A stretch of 64,000 nt of DNA from Cohnella rhizosphaerae (GCF_029525575.1 NZ_JAPDIA010000009.1:1-64000), one strand, 5' to 3'. Shown: positions 29,916-39,583, counted from the first letter of the stretch. Program-made: numbers and translations. Notes: generated from the letters alone by a model not told the origin.

Positions 29916-30845
29916 GTGGCTGAGCCGAACGCGGCACCCAAGAGAAAACGAGCGAAATACACGCCCGCCATGCGACACGACGCGCTGCTGGCCTACGTGC
30001 TGCTGGTGCCGACCCTTTACATTTTGTTCCGCATCTTTGTCGTGCCGATTTTCCAGTCCTCTGTATGGAGCCTTTACAAGTACAACCTGATGGACGGCTC
30101 GGATCCGAAGCCGGTTGGCCTCGGCAACTATGCCGACATCTTCAGGCTGCAAGACTTTTGGACGTCGATGGGGAACACCGTGTACTTCACGGTTTTCTCC
30201 GTCGCCGCCGAGCTTGCCATCGGTTTTTTCGCCGCGCTGCTGTTGAATCATGCGTTCAAGGGGCGGCTGCTTTTCAGAGGCATGATCATGATTCCGTGGG
30301 CGATGCTGACGCTCGTCAGCGGCCTGCTGTGGAACTGGATCTACCAGCCGGGCTATGGCGCGCTGACGGTCGTCCTGCACAATCTTCACCTGCTGCCGGA
30401 GTCGTCCAACCCGCTCTGGCTGTCGAGCTCGACGAAGGTCGTCACGTTCTCGGCGATCGCCGACATCTGGAAGATGACGCCGTTCATGACGCTGCTGCTG
30501 CTGGCGGGACTTCAGAGCATTCCGCATTCCTTGTACGAGGCGGCGGTCATCGACGGGGCGGGCTTCTGGAAAAAGCTTCGGCATGTCACCGTGCCGCAGC
30601 TGCTGCCTACGGCGATCGTCGCGGTCATCCTGCGCATCATCGGGGCGTACCGGGTGTACGACATTCTCACCGTATTCACGGGGGACGCCAAAACCTCGAC
30701 CTCGTATCTCACCTACAACTATGCCTTTCGTTACTTCTATCTCGGCAAGGCGTCGGCGATGGCGTGGGTATCCACGCTGCTCATCCTGATCCTCGTCGTC
30801 GTCTACATGGTGCTGCTGAGGCGCAACCAAGATTCCCACCTTTAA
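29916..30845 (+). CDS. Carbohydrate ABC transporter permease, MalF/UgpA type
   Basis: 309 residues from GTG 29916, with AAGGAGG upstream, 15 bases after the binding-protein stop. Six membrane segments and the EAA loop EAAVIDGAGFWKKL followed by VTVPQLLP are visible. It forms the channel with the next gene. No ATPase is encoded in the operon. Confidence 0.93.
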   Translation: MAEPNAAPKRKRAKYTPAMRHDALLAYVLLVPTLYILFRIFVVPIFQSSVWSLYKYNLMDGSDPKPVGLGNYADIFRLQDFWTSMGNTVYFTVFSVAAELAIGFFAALLLNHAFKGRLLFRGMIMIPWAMLTLVSGLLWNWIYQPGYGALTVVLHNLHLLPESSNPLWLSSSTKVVTFSAIADIWKMTPFMTLLLLAGLQSIPHSLYEAAVIDGAGFWKKLRHVTVPQLLPTAIVAVILRIIGAYRVYDILTVFTGDAKTSTSYLTYNYAFRYFYLGKASAMAWVSTLLILILVVVYMVLLRRNQDSHL

Positions 30846-30860
30846 GGAGCCGAGCATCGT

Positions 30861-31790
30861 ATGGAATCGACCAATCGAAGCGCCGGCCTCCGGCGCTGGT
30901 TCACCAGGCCGCGCGACGGCGACCTGATGCCGCCGTTCTATCTGTGGCTCGGCATCGCCTTGCTAACGCTGTTCACGATGGGCCCCTTTGTCTATCTGCT
31001 GACCAGCTCGCTCAGCCTGACCCGCGATCTGCTGTCCGGCCACCTGCTGCCGCATGCGCCGACCTGGCTTAACTATCGGCATCTGCTGGCGGGTACGGTC
31101 GGCAGCGACTTCTTCCACGCGCTCCGCAACAGCTTCACCGTAAGCACGCTCACGACGGTGCTGACGATCGTCGTCGGCACGCTGGGCGGTTATGCGCTGG
31201 CCAGACTCAAGTTTCCGCTGCGCGTCACGCTGCTGTTCATCATCCTGGCGATGCAGCTGCTGCCGTCGATCAGCATCATCGTCCCGCTGTACGTGATGAT
31301 GCGGGACGGCATCGACTTCAGCATCCCGTTTACCGGCATCGGCTGGCATACGCCGCCGCTGCTCGACACGAACGCGGCGCTCATCGCCGCCAATCTGTCC
31401 TTCTCCCTGCCGTATGCGGCCTGGCTGCTGTCGGGCTACCTGCAGGCCGTGTCCAGGGAGCTCGAGGAGGCGGCGTACATCGACGGCTGCGGCAAGCTCG
31501 GCACGATGGCGCGCATCCTCGTGCCGCTCGCGATGCCGGGCATCGCGGCGACCGCGATCTTCACGTTTCTCAACTGCTGGGACGAATTTATTTACGCCAA
31601 CGCGTTCACCCAGACCGTCGCCTCGAAGACGCTGCCGATCGTCGTACGGGAATTCATCGGCAAGCACAGCATCGACTGGGGCCTTATGACCGCAGGAGGC
31701 GTCGTCGCCTCGCTGCCGCCGGTGCTCATCTCGCTCGTGCTCTACCGTTATATCGTGAGCGGCCTGTCCGCCGGCGGCGTCAAGGAATGA
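30861..31790 (+). CDS. Carbohydrate ABC transporter permease, MalG/UgpE type
   Basis: 309 residues, 15 bases after the previous gene. It has a hydrophobic start (LWLGIALLTLFTMGPFVYLL), six membrane segments and the EAA loop EAAYIDGCGKLGTM followed by ILVPLAMPG. Pairs with the preceding permease. Confidence 0.93.
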   Translation: MESTNRSAGLRRWFTRPRDGDLMPPFYLWLGIALLTLFTMGPFVYLLTSSLSLTRDLLSGHLLPHAPTWLNYRHLLAGTVGSDFFHALRNSFTVSTLTTVLTIVVGTLGGYALARLKFPLRVTLLFIILAMQLLPSISIIVPLYVMMRDGIDFSIPFTGIGWHTPPLLDTNAALIAANLSFSLPYAAWLLSGYLQAVSRELEEAAYIDGCGKLGTMARILVPLAMPGIAATAIFTFLNCWDEFIYANAFTQTVASKTLPIVVREFIGKHSIDWGLMTAGGVVASLPPVLISLVLYRYIVSGLSAGGVKE

Positions 31791-31827
31791 TCCGGCGGCG
31801 GGCGGCGGTTGCGCGAAGCAAGCCGGC

Positions 31828-31881
31828 AAGATGAAGGTCAGCAAGACGAAGGTCAGCAAGACGAAGGTCAGCAAGACGAAG
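31828..31881 (+). repeat. 15-bp tandem repeat before the GH4 gene
   Basis: AAGACGAAGGTCAGC is repeated about 3.5 times just upstream of the GH4 ribosome-binding site. An in-frame ATG at 31831 would add a lysine-rich repeat (KVSKT) to the protein, but the better start is downstream. Confidence 0.8.
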
Positions 31882-31893
31882 GAGCGTAAACGT

Positions 31894-33222
31894 ATGACCA
31901 GACAACATTTGAAGGTGGCCGTCATCGGAGGCGGCTCCTCTTACACGCCTGAATTGATCGACGGCATCCTGCGGTACCACGACGAATTCCCGGTTCGGGA
32001 GCTCGTGCTGGCGGACATCGAAGCGGGCGCGGAGAAGCTCGCGATCGTCGCGGAGCTGGCTCGCCGCATGATCGCGCGCAGCGGCAAGGAGATCGCGCTG
32101 CGTACGACGCTGGACCGCCGGGAAGCGATCGCGGGCGCGGACTTCGTCACGACGCAGCTGCGCGTCGGCATGCTCGAGGCGAGATCGCTCGACGAGAAAA
32201 TCCCGCTGTCGCACGGCCTGATCGGCCAGGAGACGACCGGGGCGGGCGGCTTCGCCAAGGCGCTGCGGACCGTGCCGGTCATTCTGGACATCTGCCGGGA
32301 CATGGAGGAGCTGGCGCCGGACGCCTTCCTCGTCAACTTCACCAATCCCGCGGGACTTGTGACGGAGGCGGTGCTGAAGCATTCGCGCATCAAGACGGTC
32401 GGGCTGTGCAATCTGCCGATCGACACGAAGATGCAGATCGCGGCGCTGTACGGCGTGGAGCCGGAGCGGGTGTTCATCGAGATGGCGGGCATCAACCATC
32501 TGCACTGGACGACGCGCGTGCTGCTGGACGGCGAGGACGTCACGGCTTCGTTCCTGAAGACGCTCGCTTCGGGCAAAGGGCTGACGGTCAAGAACGTCCC
32601 CGATCTCGAATGGGACGCGGCGTTCATCGCCTCGCTCGGCGCGCTGCCGTGCTCGTACCATCGCTACTATTATATGAAGAACGAGATGCTGGCGGAGCTG
32701 GCGTCCGACTTTGAACGCACGGGCCGGACGCGCGCCGACGAGGTGAAGTCGGTCGAAGCCGAGCTGTTCGACATCTATCGTCGTCCCGAGGTGACGGAGA
32801 AGCCGAAGCAGCTGGAGAAAAGGGGCGGCGCCTACTACTCCGAGGCGGCGGTGCGGCTCATGAAGTCGATCTACGCGGACAAGGGCGACATACAGGTCGT
32901 CAACGTGCGAAACGGCGGCATCGTCTCCTGCCTGCCCGACGACGCCTCGATCGAGGTCAACTGCGTGATCAAGGCGGACGGCGCGCATCCGCTGCAGTTG
33001 GCGGCGCCGCTGTCCCCGCAAATCCGCGGCCTGCTGCAGCTCGTCAAGTCGTACGAGGAACTGACGATCGAGGCAGCCGTTCACGGGGACCGCCGCGCCG
33101 CGCTGCAGGCGCTCACGGTTCACCCGCTTGTCGGCGACGCCGCGCTGGCGAAGACGGTGCTCGCCGATATTCTGGAGGCGAACGCGGCGTACCTGCCGCA
33201 GTTCGCGACGTTGGTGCCGTGA
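31894..33222 (+). CDS. Glycoside hydrolase family 4 (6-phospho-beta-glucosidase type, NAD-dependent)
   Basis: 442 residues from ATG 31894, which has AAGGAG upstream. The N-terminal Rossmann motif reads VAVIGGGSSYTPELIDGIL, then GQETTGAGGFAKALRT, NFTNPAGLVTEAVL, the metal-binding cysteine in GLCNLPID and histidine in MAGINHLHW. These are the NAD and Mn2+ sites of GH4, which cleaves glycosides by oxidation and elimination. Most close relatives (LicH, BglT type) act on 6-phospho-beta-glucosides. An ABC importer would deliver unphosphorylated sugar, so either a kinase acts first or this member takes free glycosides. Its stop overlaps GTGA of the following frame. Confidence 0.92.
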   Translation: MTRQHLKVAVIGGGSSYTPELIDGILRYHDEFPVRELVLADIEAGAEKLAIVAELARRMIARSGKEIALRTTLDRREAIAGADFVTTQLRVGMLEARSLDEKIPLSHGLIGQETTGAGGFAKALRTVPVILDICRDMEELAPDAFLVNFTNPAGLVTEAVLKHSRIKTVGLCNLPIDTKMQIAALYGVEPERVFIEMAGINHLHWTTRVLLDGEDVTASFLKTLASGKGLTVKNVPDLEWDAAFIASLGALPCSYHRYYYMKNEMLAELASDFERTGRTRADEVKSVEAELFDIYRRPEVTEKPKQLEKRGGAYYSEAAVRLMKSIYADKGDIQVVNVRNGGIVSCLPDDASIEVNCVIKADGAHPLQLAAPLSPQIRGLLQLVKSYEELTIEAAVHGDRRAALQALTVHPLVGDAALAKTVLADILEANAAYLPQFATLVP

Positions 33223-33232
33223 GACCGGCGGT

Positions 33233-33431
33233 GAGCGGGGGCGACGCGTTTCATGCGGAGCAAGTCGCGGACGCGGCGAACAAGGCGAACCCGGAGCGCG
33301 CGGTGAAACCGGCGAATGCGGCGAAAGCGGACAACGCAGCGAGCGCGGCGGACACGGGCAACGCGGCCAACACGGTGAATGCGGCCTACGCGGTGAACCC
33401 GGCGGGCGCGGCGAAAGCGGGAGCCGAACGG
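33233..33431 (+). repeat. Low-complexity GC-rich stretch before nagB
   Basis: Short units of the GCGGCGAAC / GCGAATGCG type recur and encode alanine- and asparagine-rich sequence in frame with nagB, starting from GTG 33219. This may be an expanded intergenic repeat rather than part of the enzyme. Confidence 0.55.
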
Positions 33432-34187
33432 ATGGCGGGCGGCGTGCGTGTCGCGGTGCTGCCGTCCGCGGACGAGGCGGAACGGCATGTCGCGGCGCTG
33501 TTCGCGGCGCAGCTGCGCCGCAAGCCGGACAGCGTGCTCGGACTGGCGACCGGGGGGACCCCGGTCGGGGTGTACCGGGCGCTGGTTGCGGCGCATCGCG
33601 CGGGCGAAGCCGACTTCGGCAAGGCGCGGACCTTTAACCTGGACGAATATGCCGGCGTGCCGCCTTCGCATCCCCAGAGCTACGCGGCGTATATGAGGAC
33701 GCATTTGTTCGACCACGTCAACCTGTCGCCGGACCGGACGCATCTGCCGGAAGGCGACGCAGACCGTGCCGAAGACGCGTGCAGGCTGTACGACGCGCTT
33801 TATCGCTACTATGGTCCCGCCGACCTGCAGCTGCTCGGCATCGGGGCGAACGGCCACATTGGCTTTAATGAGCCGGGCTTTGTTTCCGCGACGGGCGGCA
33901 CGCAAGTCGTTCGGCTGGCCGAATCGACCCGTCGGGCCAACGCAAGGTTTTTCGGCGAAGGCGAGCAGGTGCCGGCATATGCGCTGACGATGAGCGCGGG
34001 GCGGATCCTGCAAGCCAGGTCCATCGTGCTGCTCGCCACGGGCGCGGCCAAGGCGGCGATCGTCGCCCGCGCCCTCGAAGGGCCGATCGGCACGGATTGT
34101 CCGGCGTCGCTGCTGCAGCTCCATCCGGACGCGACGGTCGTGCTTGATCTCGAGGCGGCCGGCGCGCTGGCGCCTGAGAGGGGCTGA
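33432..34187 (+). CDS. nagB: Glucosamine-6-phosphate deaminase
   Basis: 251 residues from ATG 33432, close to the usual NagB length. Family motifs are VLGLATGGTPVGVY, TFNLDEYAGVPPSHPQSY, LLGIGANGHIGFNEPG and ALTMSAGRILQA, including the catalytic aspartate and histidine of the first and third. It converts glucosamine 6-phosphate to fructose 6-phosphate and ammonia in the cytoplasm. The frame is open to GTG 33219, overlapping the GH4 stop, which would add 71 low-complexity residues; the family does not have such an extension. No nagA gene is in this window. Confidence 0.9.
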   Translation: MAGGVRVAVLPSADEAERHVAALFAAQLRRKPDSVLGLATGGTPVGVYRALVAAHRAGEADFGKARTFNLDEYAGVPPSHPQSYAAYMRTHLFDHVNLSPDRTHLPEGDADRAEDACRLYDALYRYYGPADLQLLGIGANGHIGFNEPGFVSATGGTQVVRLAESTRRANARFFGEGEQVPAYALTMSAGRILQARSIVLLATGAAKAAIVARALEGPIGTDCPASLLQLHPDATVVLDLEAAGALAPERG

Positions 34188-34296
34188 TCGGCCGGCGGCG
34201 CGGCGCCGGAGCGAGCGGGGGCAGGGAGCAGGGCAGAACGGGGTTCGGTGAAACAAACGCTAAAGATACCAAACGATCAACCGAGGAGGCTCACCA

Positions 34297-36049
34297 ATGG
34301 GCAAAAGGTGGAAGCAAGGAGCAGTGTCGCTGCTGTCGGCGTCGGCGCTGATGGCGCTCGGGCAAGGCGCGTACGCGGCGACGTCCGCGGAGACGATCCC
34401 GGCCTGGGCATCGGCCGACATTCAGACCTGGCAGGCGCTCGGTCTGCTGAAAGGCGACCAGAACGGGCTCATCCGTCCGAACGGAGCCGTGACGCGGGCG
34501 GAGCTGGCCGCGATGCTGAATCGCATCTACGGCTATGAAGCCGGCAGCGCAGCGTCGTTCGCCGACGTGCCGGCGCAAGCCTGGTATGCGGCCGATATCG
34601 CGAAGGTCGCGGCGGCGGGCATTATGCAGGGCGATGCGGCAGGCAACGCGACGCCGCTGGCCGACGTGACCCGCGAGCAGGCGGCGGTCATGCTGGACAG
34701 GGCGCTGCACTTGGGCGCGGCTTCGTCGGCGGGTACGTTCGCCGACGAGGGTCAAATCGCGGCCTGGGCGAAGGATTCGGTGCATGCGCTGCAGGCAGCG
34801 GGCTACATAACGGGAACGCCTGCGGGCGAGTTCCAGCCCAAGAAAACCCTCACGCGCGCCGAGGCGGTCAAGATGCTGAACGGGGCGATGGGAACGCTGA
34901 TCGCCGACGGCGCAGCGCACGACGGCGTGTCCGGCGGCAACCTGACCGTCAACAAGCCGGGGGGCCAAACTGTCGGGCTTGAACCTGACGGGCAGCCTGT
35001 ATATCGCGCCTGGCGTCGGCGACGGCGAAGTGACGATCGAAGGCTCGGACGTCGGCGGTACGGTCTACGTACTCGGCGGCGGCGCGCATACGGTCGTGCT
35101 GAAGAATACGAAGGCGGCGCGCCTGGTCGTAGACAAGCCTTCGGGCGAGATTCGCGTCAAGCTCGAGGGCGACACGCGCATCGCGAACGTCGAGTTCGCA
35201 TCCGGCGGCCAACTGGAGAACGGGTCTACGCAGCCGGTCGGCATCGTCGTCATCAAGGCGAAGCCGTCGGACACGGTCCAGTGGAAGGGCGACGCGACCG
35301 AGCTTACGTTTGTATCGGGCTTGTCGTTCGGGAGCGGTGCCGGGCATATCGCGAAGTTTACGGCGGACGCCGGCTTGAAGAACGCGAAGATCGAATTCGC
35401 AGCGGATTTGGCCGTGGACACGTTTACGGCCAACGGCCCCGTACAGGTGACGGGCGACGGGAAGATCGCGACGGCGGTCATCAACGCGGAAGGCGTCGAA
35501 CTGTCCAAGGCGCCCGGCTTGCTGACGCTGAACGCGAAGAGCGCCAAGATCGCGGGCGAGACGAAAACGAGCGGCGGCGCGGCCGGAGGCACGGGAGGCA
35601 ACGGCGGCGTTGTAGACCTGAGCACGAAGCTGTACAGCTACGCGGAAGCCGCCTCGCAATTGGGCAGCACGAAGGCCGAGCTTCAGGTCAAGCAGTATAT
35701 CGCCTTCCTGCAGGATCCGAGCTACAAGCCGAGCGTCGCCAACGCGGCGACCGCGGTGCCGGATCTGACCAACGCGACGACTTTCGTCAATGCTTCCTTT
35801 GACGTCAAGCCTTCGATCTTCGCCTCGCTCCGGGGCGTCAACACTTCGGTGCTGGACGCGTCGCGTACGTGGCTATGGCTCGGAACGAACGACGGCGTAA
35901 CGCGCGTCCGCCTGGCGGACAACGAGATGAAGTCCTACACGCTGGCAAGCAAGGATCTGAAGGACGACAAGGTGCTTCTTCTGATCTCCGACGGCGGAAT
36001 GGGCGTCTATGCGATCACGGAGACCGGCGTATCCCACATCCAACAATAA
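34297..36049 (+). CDS. S-layer-homology surface protein with C-terminal propeller-like module (frameshifted as sequenced)
   Basis: Removing one G from G6 at 34959-34964 gives one protein of 583 residues. A signal peptide ending near AYAA is followed by three SLH repeats at about residues 25-205 (for example IQTWQALGLLKGDQNG, then GAVTRAELAAMLNRIYGY), which bind cell-wall polymer. The middle is beta-rich and glycine-rich. The C-terminus (WLWLGTNDGVTRVRL, then DDKVLLLISDGGMGVY and TETGVSHI) resembles one and a half blades of a two-component-regulator-type propeller and closely matches the N-terminal part of the next protein. The two genes are separated by 12 bases, so they are probably partners at the cell surface. 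Confidence 0.8.
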
Positions 36050-36061
36050 GGAAGGTGCCCC

Positions 36062-38617
36062 ATGGCGAACAAAAAACTCAGCAAATGGACGACCGGCGCG
36101 CTGACCGCGACGCTGGCCGCCGCGATCGCCGTTCCGTCGGCCAGCGCGAACGTCGCGCTGCCCGGCGCGCAGTTCACGCCGGTCCAGCTCCATGCAGCCG
36201 CGACCAAAAACGTCGTTTATTACAAAGCGGGCGACGCCTCCATCCCCGCGAATCTGGACTGGACGACCGCCACGGACATCCCGTTCTTGCCCGGCGCCGT
36301 GACCGGCGACGTCACCGCGGCGTTCAAGGACAAGGACAACGTCTACTGGATCGGCACCAAGACCGGCTTGCAGCGCGTGGACTTCACGGAATCCGACGCG
36401 CGCGACATCGTCCAGTACTTCGCGGGCCCGCGCTACCTGTACGGCGGTGACGACAACGTGCTGGCGCTGGCTTCCGACGGCGACGGCGGCGTATGGGCCA
36501 AGACGGCGAGCGGCGTCACGCATATCACGATGCCGAAGATGACGCTGCTTGCGCGCACCTCCGTCTACGAGAAGCTCGTCAAAGCCGTCAACGACCGCCG
36601 CGGCATGGCTTCGGGCGCCTCGTTCGCCTTCTCGGACGGCGCGAACTCGAGCGTGGACTACAGCTCCGCAACCGGAACGTTCACGGGCTCGCCCGCGACG
36701 AGCGACAACGACGGCTTGTGGACGACGATGTACGCGATGGGCGAGATCTTCCGCTACCGCACGCTGAAGGATGAAGCGGGAGCAAACCCGACGACGCAGC
36801 AGCAAGCGGATATCGCGGCCGCAAAAGCGGATGCGCTGCGCGCCTCCAAGGCGGTGCTGCTGCTGGACTACGTGTCCGGCCGCGGCAACGGATTCCCCGC
36901 CCGCTCCTATATGCTGACCAGCGAAGGGAGCGCCCAGACGACCGACGGCACGGATTACGGCTTCCAGAGCCAGAACGGCCTCTGGTTCCATACGATCGTC
37001 GGCGACAACGCCGTCAATCCGAACGCCATCGTCCCGAGCATGCAGCAGGCCGGCAAGACGCCGATCGGCTACGGTCTCGTGCGGGTGACCAAGGACGCCG
37101 AGAGCAAGAAGGGCGATACGCTGTTCCCTTCCGGCGGCTCGGACGTCATGAATTACAACGGCTTCGGCCTGAGCCAGGAGTCGATCGATGCGCTGAACGC
37201 GGCGCGTCCGGACGGACAGAAGCTCGGCATCGATATCAAAACCTCGGTCGCCAAAAATGTCTACCAGGTGCTGCCCGTGATCACCGCCAAGACGAACAAC
37301 GCGAACGCGGCGGAGGACAAGACGACGACGGCTTCGAACAAGCCGCTTTTCCAGCTGACCGTGCCGGTTTACGAGAAGATCCCGAAGTTCTTCAATGACC
37401 TGTTCCCGGCCAGCGCCATCGGCAGCGACGGTTATATCGATCAGAATCAGATCGTCTACAAAGCCGACACCTCCTCGGATGAGGTCGACGGCCACTACGC
37501 GCTCTTTTTCACCGCCTATCAATACTTGTGCGACGACACGTCCGATCCCGAGCTCGCCGAGTTCAAGCGCCTGACCGCCGAGGCGACCGACCGGATGACG
37601 AACCTGATTCTGAAGGACGACCATTACTACATCGAGGACGCGACGGGCAAGTCGACCCAATGGTCGAGATGGCTGTCCAAATACTTCAACGACAGCTTGA
37701 ACGTCATGGAAAAGCAGGCGCTCTGGACGCAGCGCATCGGCGTGGACGCGAACGGCGACGATGCATTGTCCTACGGCTACGAGGACGGACCGCTCAACGC
37801 GCTCGAGATCATGTCCATGCTGAAGACGGCGATCACGGTGACCGCGGAGGCGTACCCGCAGGATCAGGCCAAGTTCAAGGCGGCCTACGATCTCGTCTAC
37901 GACGGCGATTACAGCAAGGAAGAGCCGTTCGTCAACGGCAAGGGCTATATCAACATGGCGCTGGACTATCAGGCGCGCAGGCTCGTGCGCCAGGCGAACA
38001 ACGCCTACAACATTAACGGCAACAATCCCGTTACGTACGAGAAGCCCGGCTACACGGGAGACCGCGAAGACGACTCGAACATCAACGGGACGCTGCACGG
38101 CGATTGGACCCAGTACATCAACTACTCCGACGAGGAGCTCGGCTGGTTCCCGGTCTACGAATTGATTCTGCAAGAGACCGATCCGGTCCGCAAGGCGCAG
38201 ATCGTCGCGGCTTACGACCAGTGGTACGCGAACGAGAAGCGCGAGGAAAATCCGTTCTATACGTTCCTTTATCAAATGGCGCATCCGGAGGATACGACCG
38301 TGGACCTGGCGTCGGCCGTCCGCTTCCTGTACCGCATGCCGCTGTACCGCATCGAGCTCGCCGCCCAGTACGACCGTCAGGACGTCCTCTACATCGAGCC
38401 CGGCGATCGCGACAAGCTCAAGCAGACGAACTACGCGCTCGCGCCGGACGAACGGAAGATCGTCAAGAACAACAGCAATCCGTTCGCACAGTTCGACGGG
38501 CCGTATACCGCGAATCCGAACTTCGATTACAATCACGGCAGCATGGATACGTCCGCGGTGTTCACCCTTCCCTACTGGATGGGCCGGTACTTCGGCATCA
38601 TCAAGGAAGCGCAGTAA
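36062..38617 (+). CDS. Large secreted protein, propeller-like N-terminus and (alpha/alpha)-toroid-like body
   Basis: 851 residues with a clear signal peptide (cleavage near PSASA). Residues of about 85-150 (NVYWIGTKTGLQRVDF, then DDNVLALASDGDGGVW and TASGVTHI) match the end of the upstream SLH protein. The rest is helical, with DGLWTTMYAMGEIFRYR, GNGFPARSYML, GHYALFFTAYQYL, STQWSRW and ALEIMSML blocks; the spacing of aromatic-rich helices recalls (alpha/alpha)6-toroid enzymes such as polysaccharide lyases and unsaturated glucuronyl hydrolases. No known family is certain and no catalytic residue can be named. It closes the locus with binding protein, permeases, GH4 and NagB, and is followed by a strong terminator. 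Confidence 0.65.
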   Translation: MANKKLSKWTTGALTATLAAAIAVPSASANVALPGAQFTPVQLHAAATKNVVYYKAGDASIPANLDWTTATDIPFLPGAVTGDVTAAFKDKDNVYWIGTKTGLQRVDFTESDARDIVQYFAGPRYLYGGDDNVLALASDGDGGVWAKTASGVTHITMPKMTLLARTSVYEKLVKAVNDRRGMASGASFAFSDGANSSVDYSSATGTFTGSPATSDNDGLWTTMYAMGEIFRYRTLKDEAGANPTTQQQADIAAAKADALRASKAVLLLDYVSGRGNGFPARSYMLTSEGSAQTTDGTDYGFQSQNGLWFHTIVGDNAVNPNAIVPSMQQAGKTPIGYGLVRVTKDAESKKGDTLFPSGGSDVMNYNGFGLSQESIDALNAARPDGQKLGIDIKTSVAKNVYQVLPVITAKTNNANAAEDKTTTASNKPLFQLTVPVYEKIPKFFNDLFPASAIGSDGYIDQNQIVYKADTSSDEVDGHYALFFTAYQYLCDDTSDPELAEFKRLTAEATDRMTNLILKDDHYYIEDATGKSTQWSRWLSKYFNDSLNVMEKQALWTQRIGVDANGDDALSYGYEDGPLNALEIMSMLKTAITVTAEAYPQDQAKFKAAYDLVYDGDYSKEEPFVNGKGYINMALDYQARRLVRQANNAYNINGNNPVTYEKPGYTGDREDDSNINGTLHGDWTQYINYSDEELGWFPVYELILQETDPVRKAQIVAAYDQWYANEKREENPFYTFLYQMAHPEDTTVDLASAVRFLYRMPLYRIELAAQYDRQDVLYIEPGDRDKLKQTNYALAPDERKIVKNNSNPFAQFDGPYTANPNFDYNHGSMDTSAVFTLPYWMGRYFGIIKEAQ

Positions 38618-38640
38618 ACTCGTCACGCTGCATGCATACG

Positions 38641-38668
38641 AAAAAACGTCCTTTCGGGGACGTTTTTT
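38641..38668. terminator. Strong terminator after the toroid-like gene
   Basis: AAAAAACGTCC pairs perfectly with GGACGTTTTTT around a short loop; it works on both strands. Confidence 0.9.
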
Positions 38669-38687
38669 CGATCTGTCTGAAAAGTAG

Positions 38688-38757
38688 AATAAGGCCTCAC
38701 CGGTCCGTTCGCTGCGCGTCAGTGCGCAAGCCAAAGGGCCGCAGGCGGCTTTTTCGG
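38688..38757. repeat. Dispersed intergenic repeat A, copy 1
   Basis: Starts AATAAGGCCTCACCGGTCCG, runs through GCTGCGCG and GTGCGCAA, and ends at a GGCCG plus T-run. It is similar over about 70 bases to 40120-40187. Confidence 0.7.
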
Positions 38758-38823
38758 TGTGGGATGCTGCCCTTTTCAGTTTGCTTCAGTTGCAACCCAA
38801 GAGAGGCTTCATGGAGCGTTTGC

Positions 38824-38965
38824 CGAAGGATTCTCGGTTAGAAACGAACGAATACGCTTGCACTGTCGTCCCGCCGCCGAAGTCTCGGTTAGGAACAAAC
38901 CGGTCCTCTTGCGCCATCGCGCGGCCGTTGAAGTCTCGGGTAGGAACGAACTCGTTTTTTTGTAA
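38824..38965. repeat. Three diverged copies related to the 51-bp array
   Basis: GAAGTCTCGGTTAGGAAC-type anchors recur near 38824, 38879 and 38931, at about 52-55-base steps. They resemble the units at 26604-27256, especially the diverged first one (GTCTCGGTCAGGAACAAG). Confidence 0.6.
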
Positions 38966-39050
38966 TCGGATGTTCCAGGAAGAGATCAAGCGCGATTGTG
39001 CTCGATCTGGACACGAATAACCCGGGAGCTGGGAGCCGGGGGCCGGGGGC

Positions 39051-39225
39051 GATAAGTGTTGAAATGCAGTTAATCGGACCGATGATCGGGGCTGGGGAGG
39101 AAATAAGTGTTCAACCGCATTTAATTTGTTCATGGCCGGGTCCAAACGCTCGAAAGTGGGAATTTAATTGCGCTTCAACCCTTATTTGGCCCAATAATGT
39201 CGTGATCGAAGGAAATAAATGCGGT
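39051..39225. repeat. Four copies of a roughly 25-bp element in both orientations
   Basis: AATAAGTGTTGAAATGCAGT-like copies lie near 39053, 39101, 39158 (reverse) and 39206. I see no gene between 38672 and 40252 other than these repeats. Confidence 0.55.
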
Positions 39226-39583
39226 TCAACAGCTATTCTATATAGGCCGCGAGCGCGAGGACGCCAAGCCCCCAAGCCCGCCAAATCCGCCGAAGTCTGC
39301 CAAACTCGTCAAGCCCGCAGGCTTGGCGTTGTTCAAGGTTAAATATAGCGGCATATCGGCCGATTGGACCAGCCGAAGAGGACGTTTCTGCAAATCCGTA
39401 TCCATTTTGCTGAAGCGTTAGAAGGACGCTAAGGAATTCTAATCCTTCGCGTATGCTGATCGCGCAAAGGCGTCATTCAAACGCACCTCTCTGGCGGGCG
39501 GGTGCGGAGGCGTTGGCGCGGCTGGTTGTGCGTTCAGGCGGTCGCGGGCTGCCCGCCGATCGTGCCCGCGCTTGATGCAAGGA

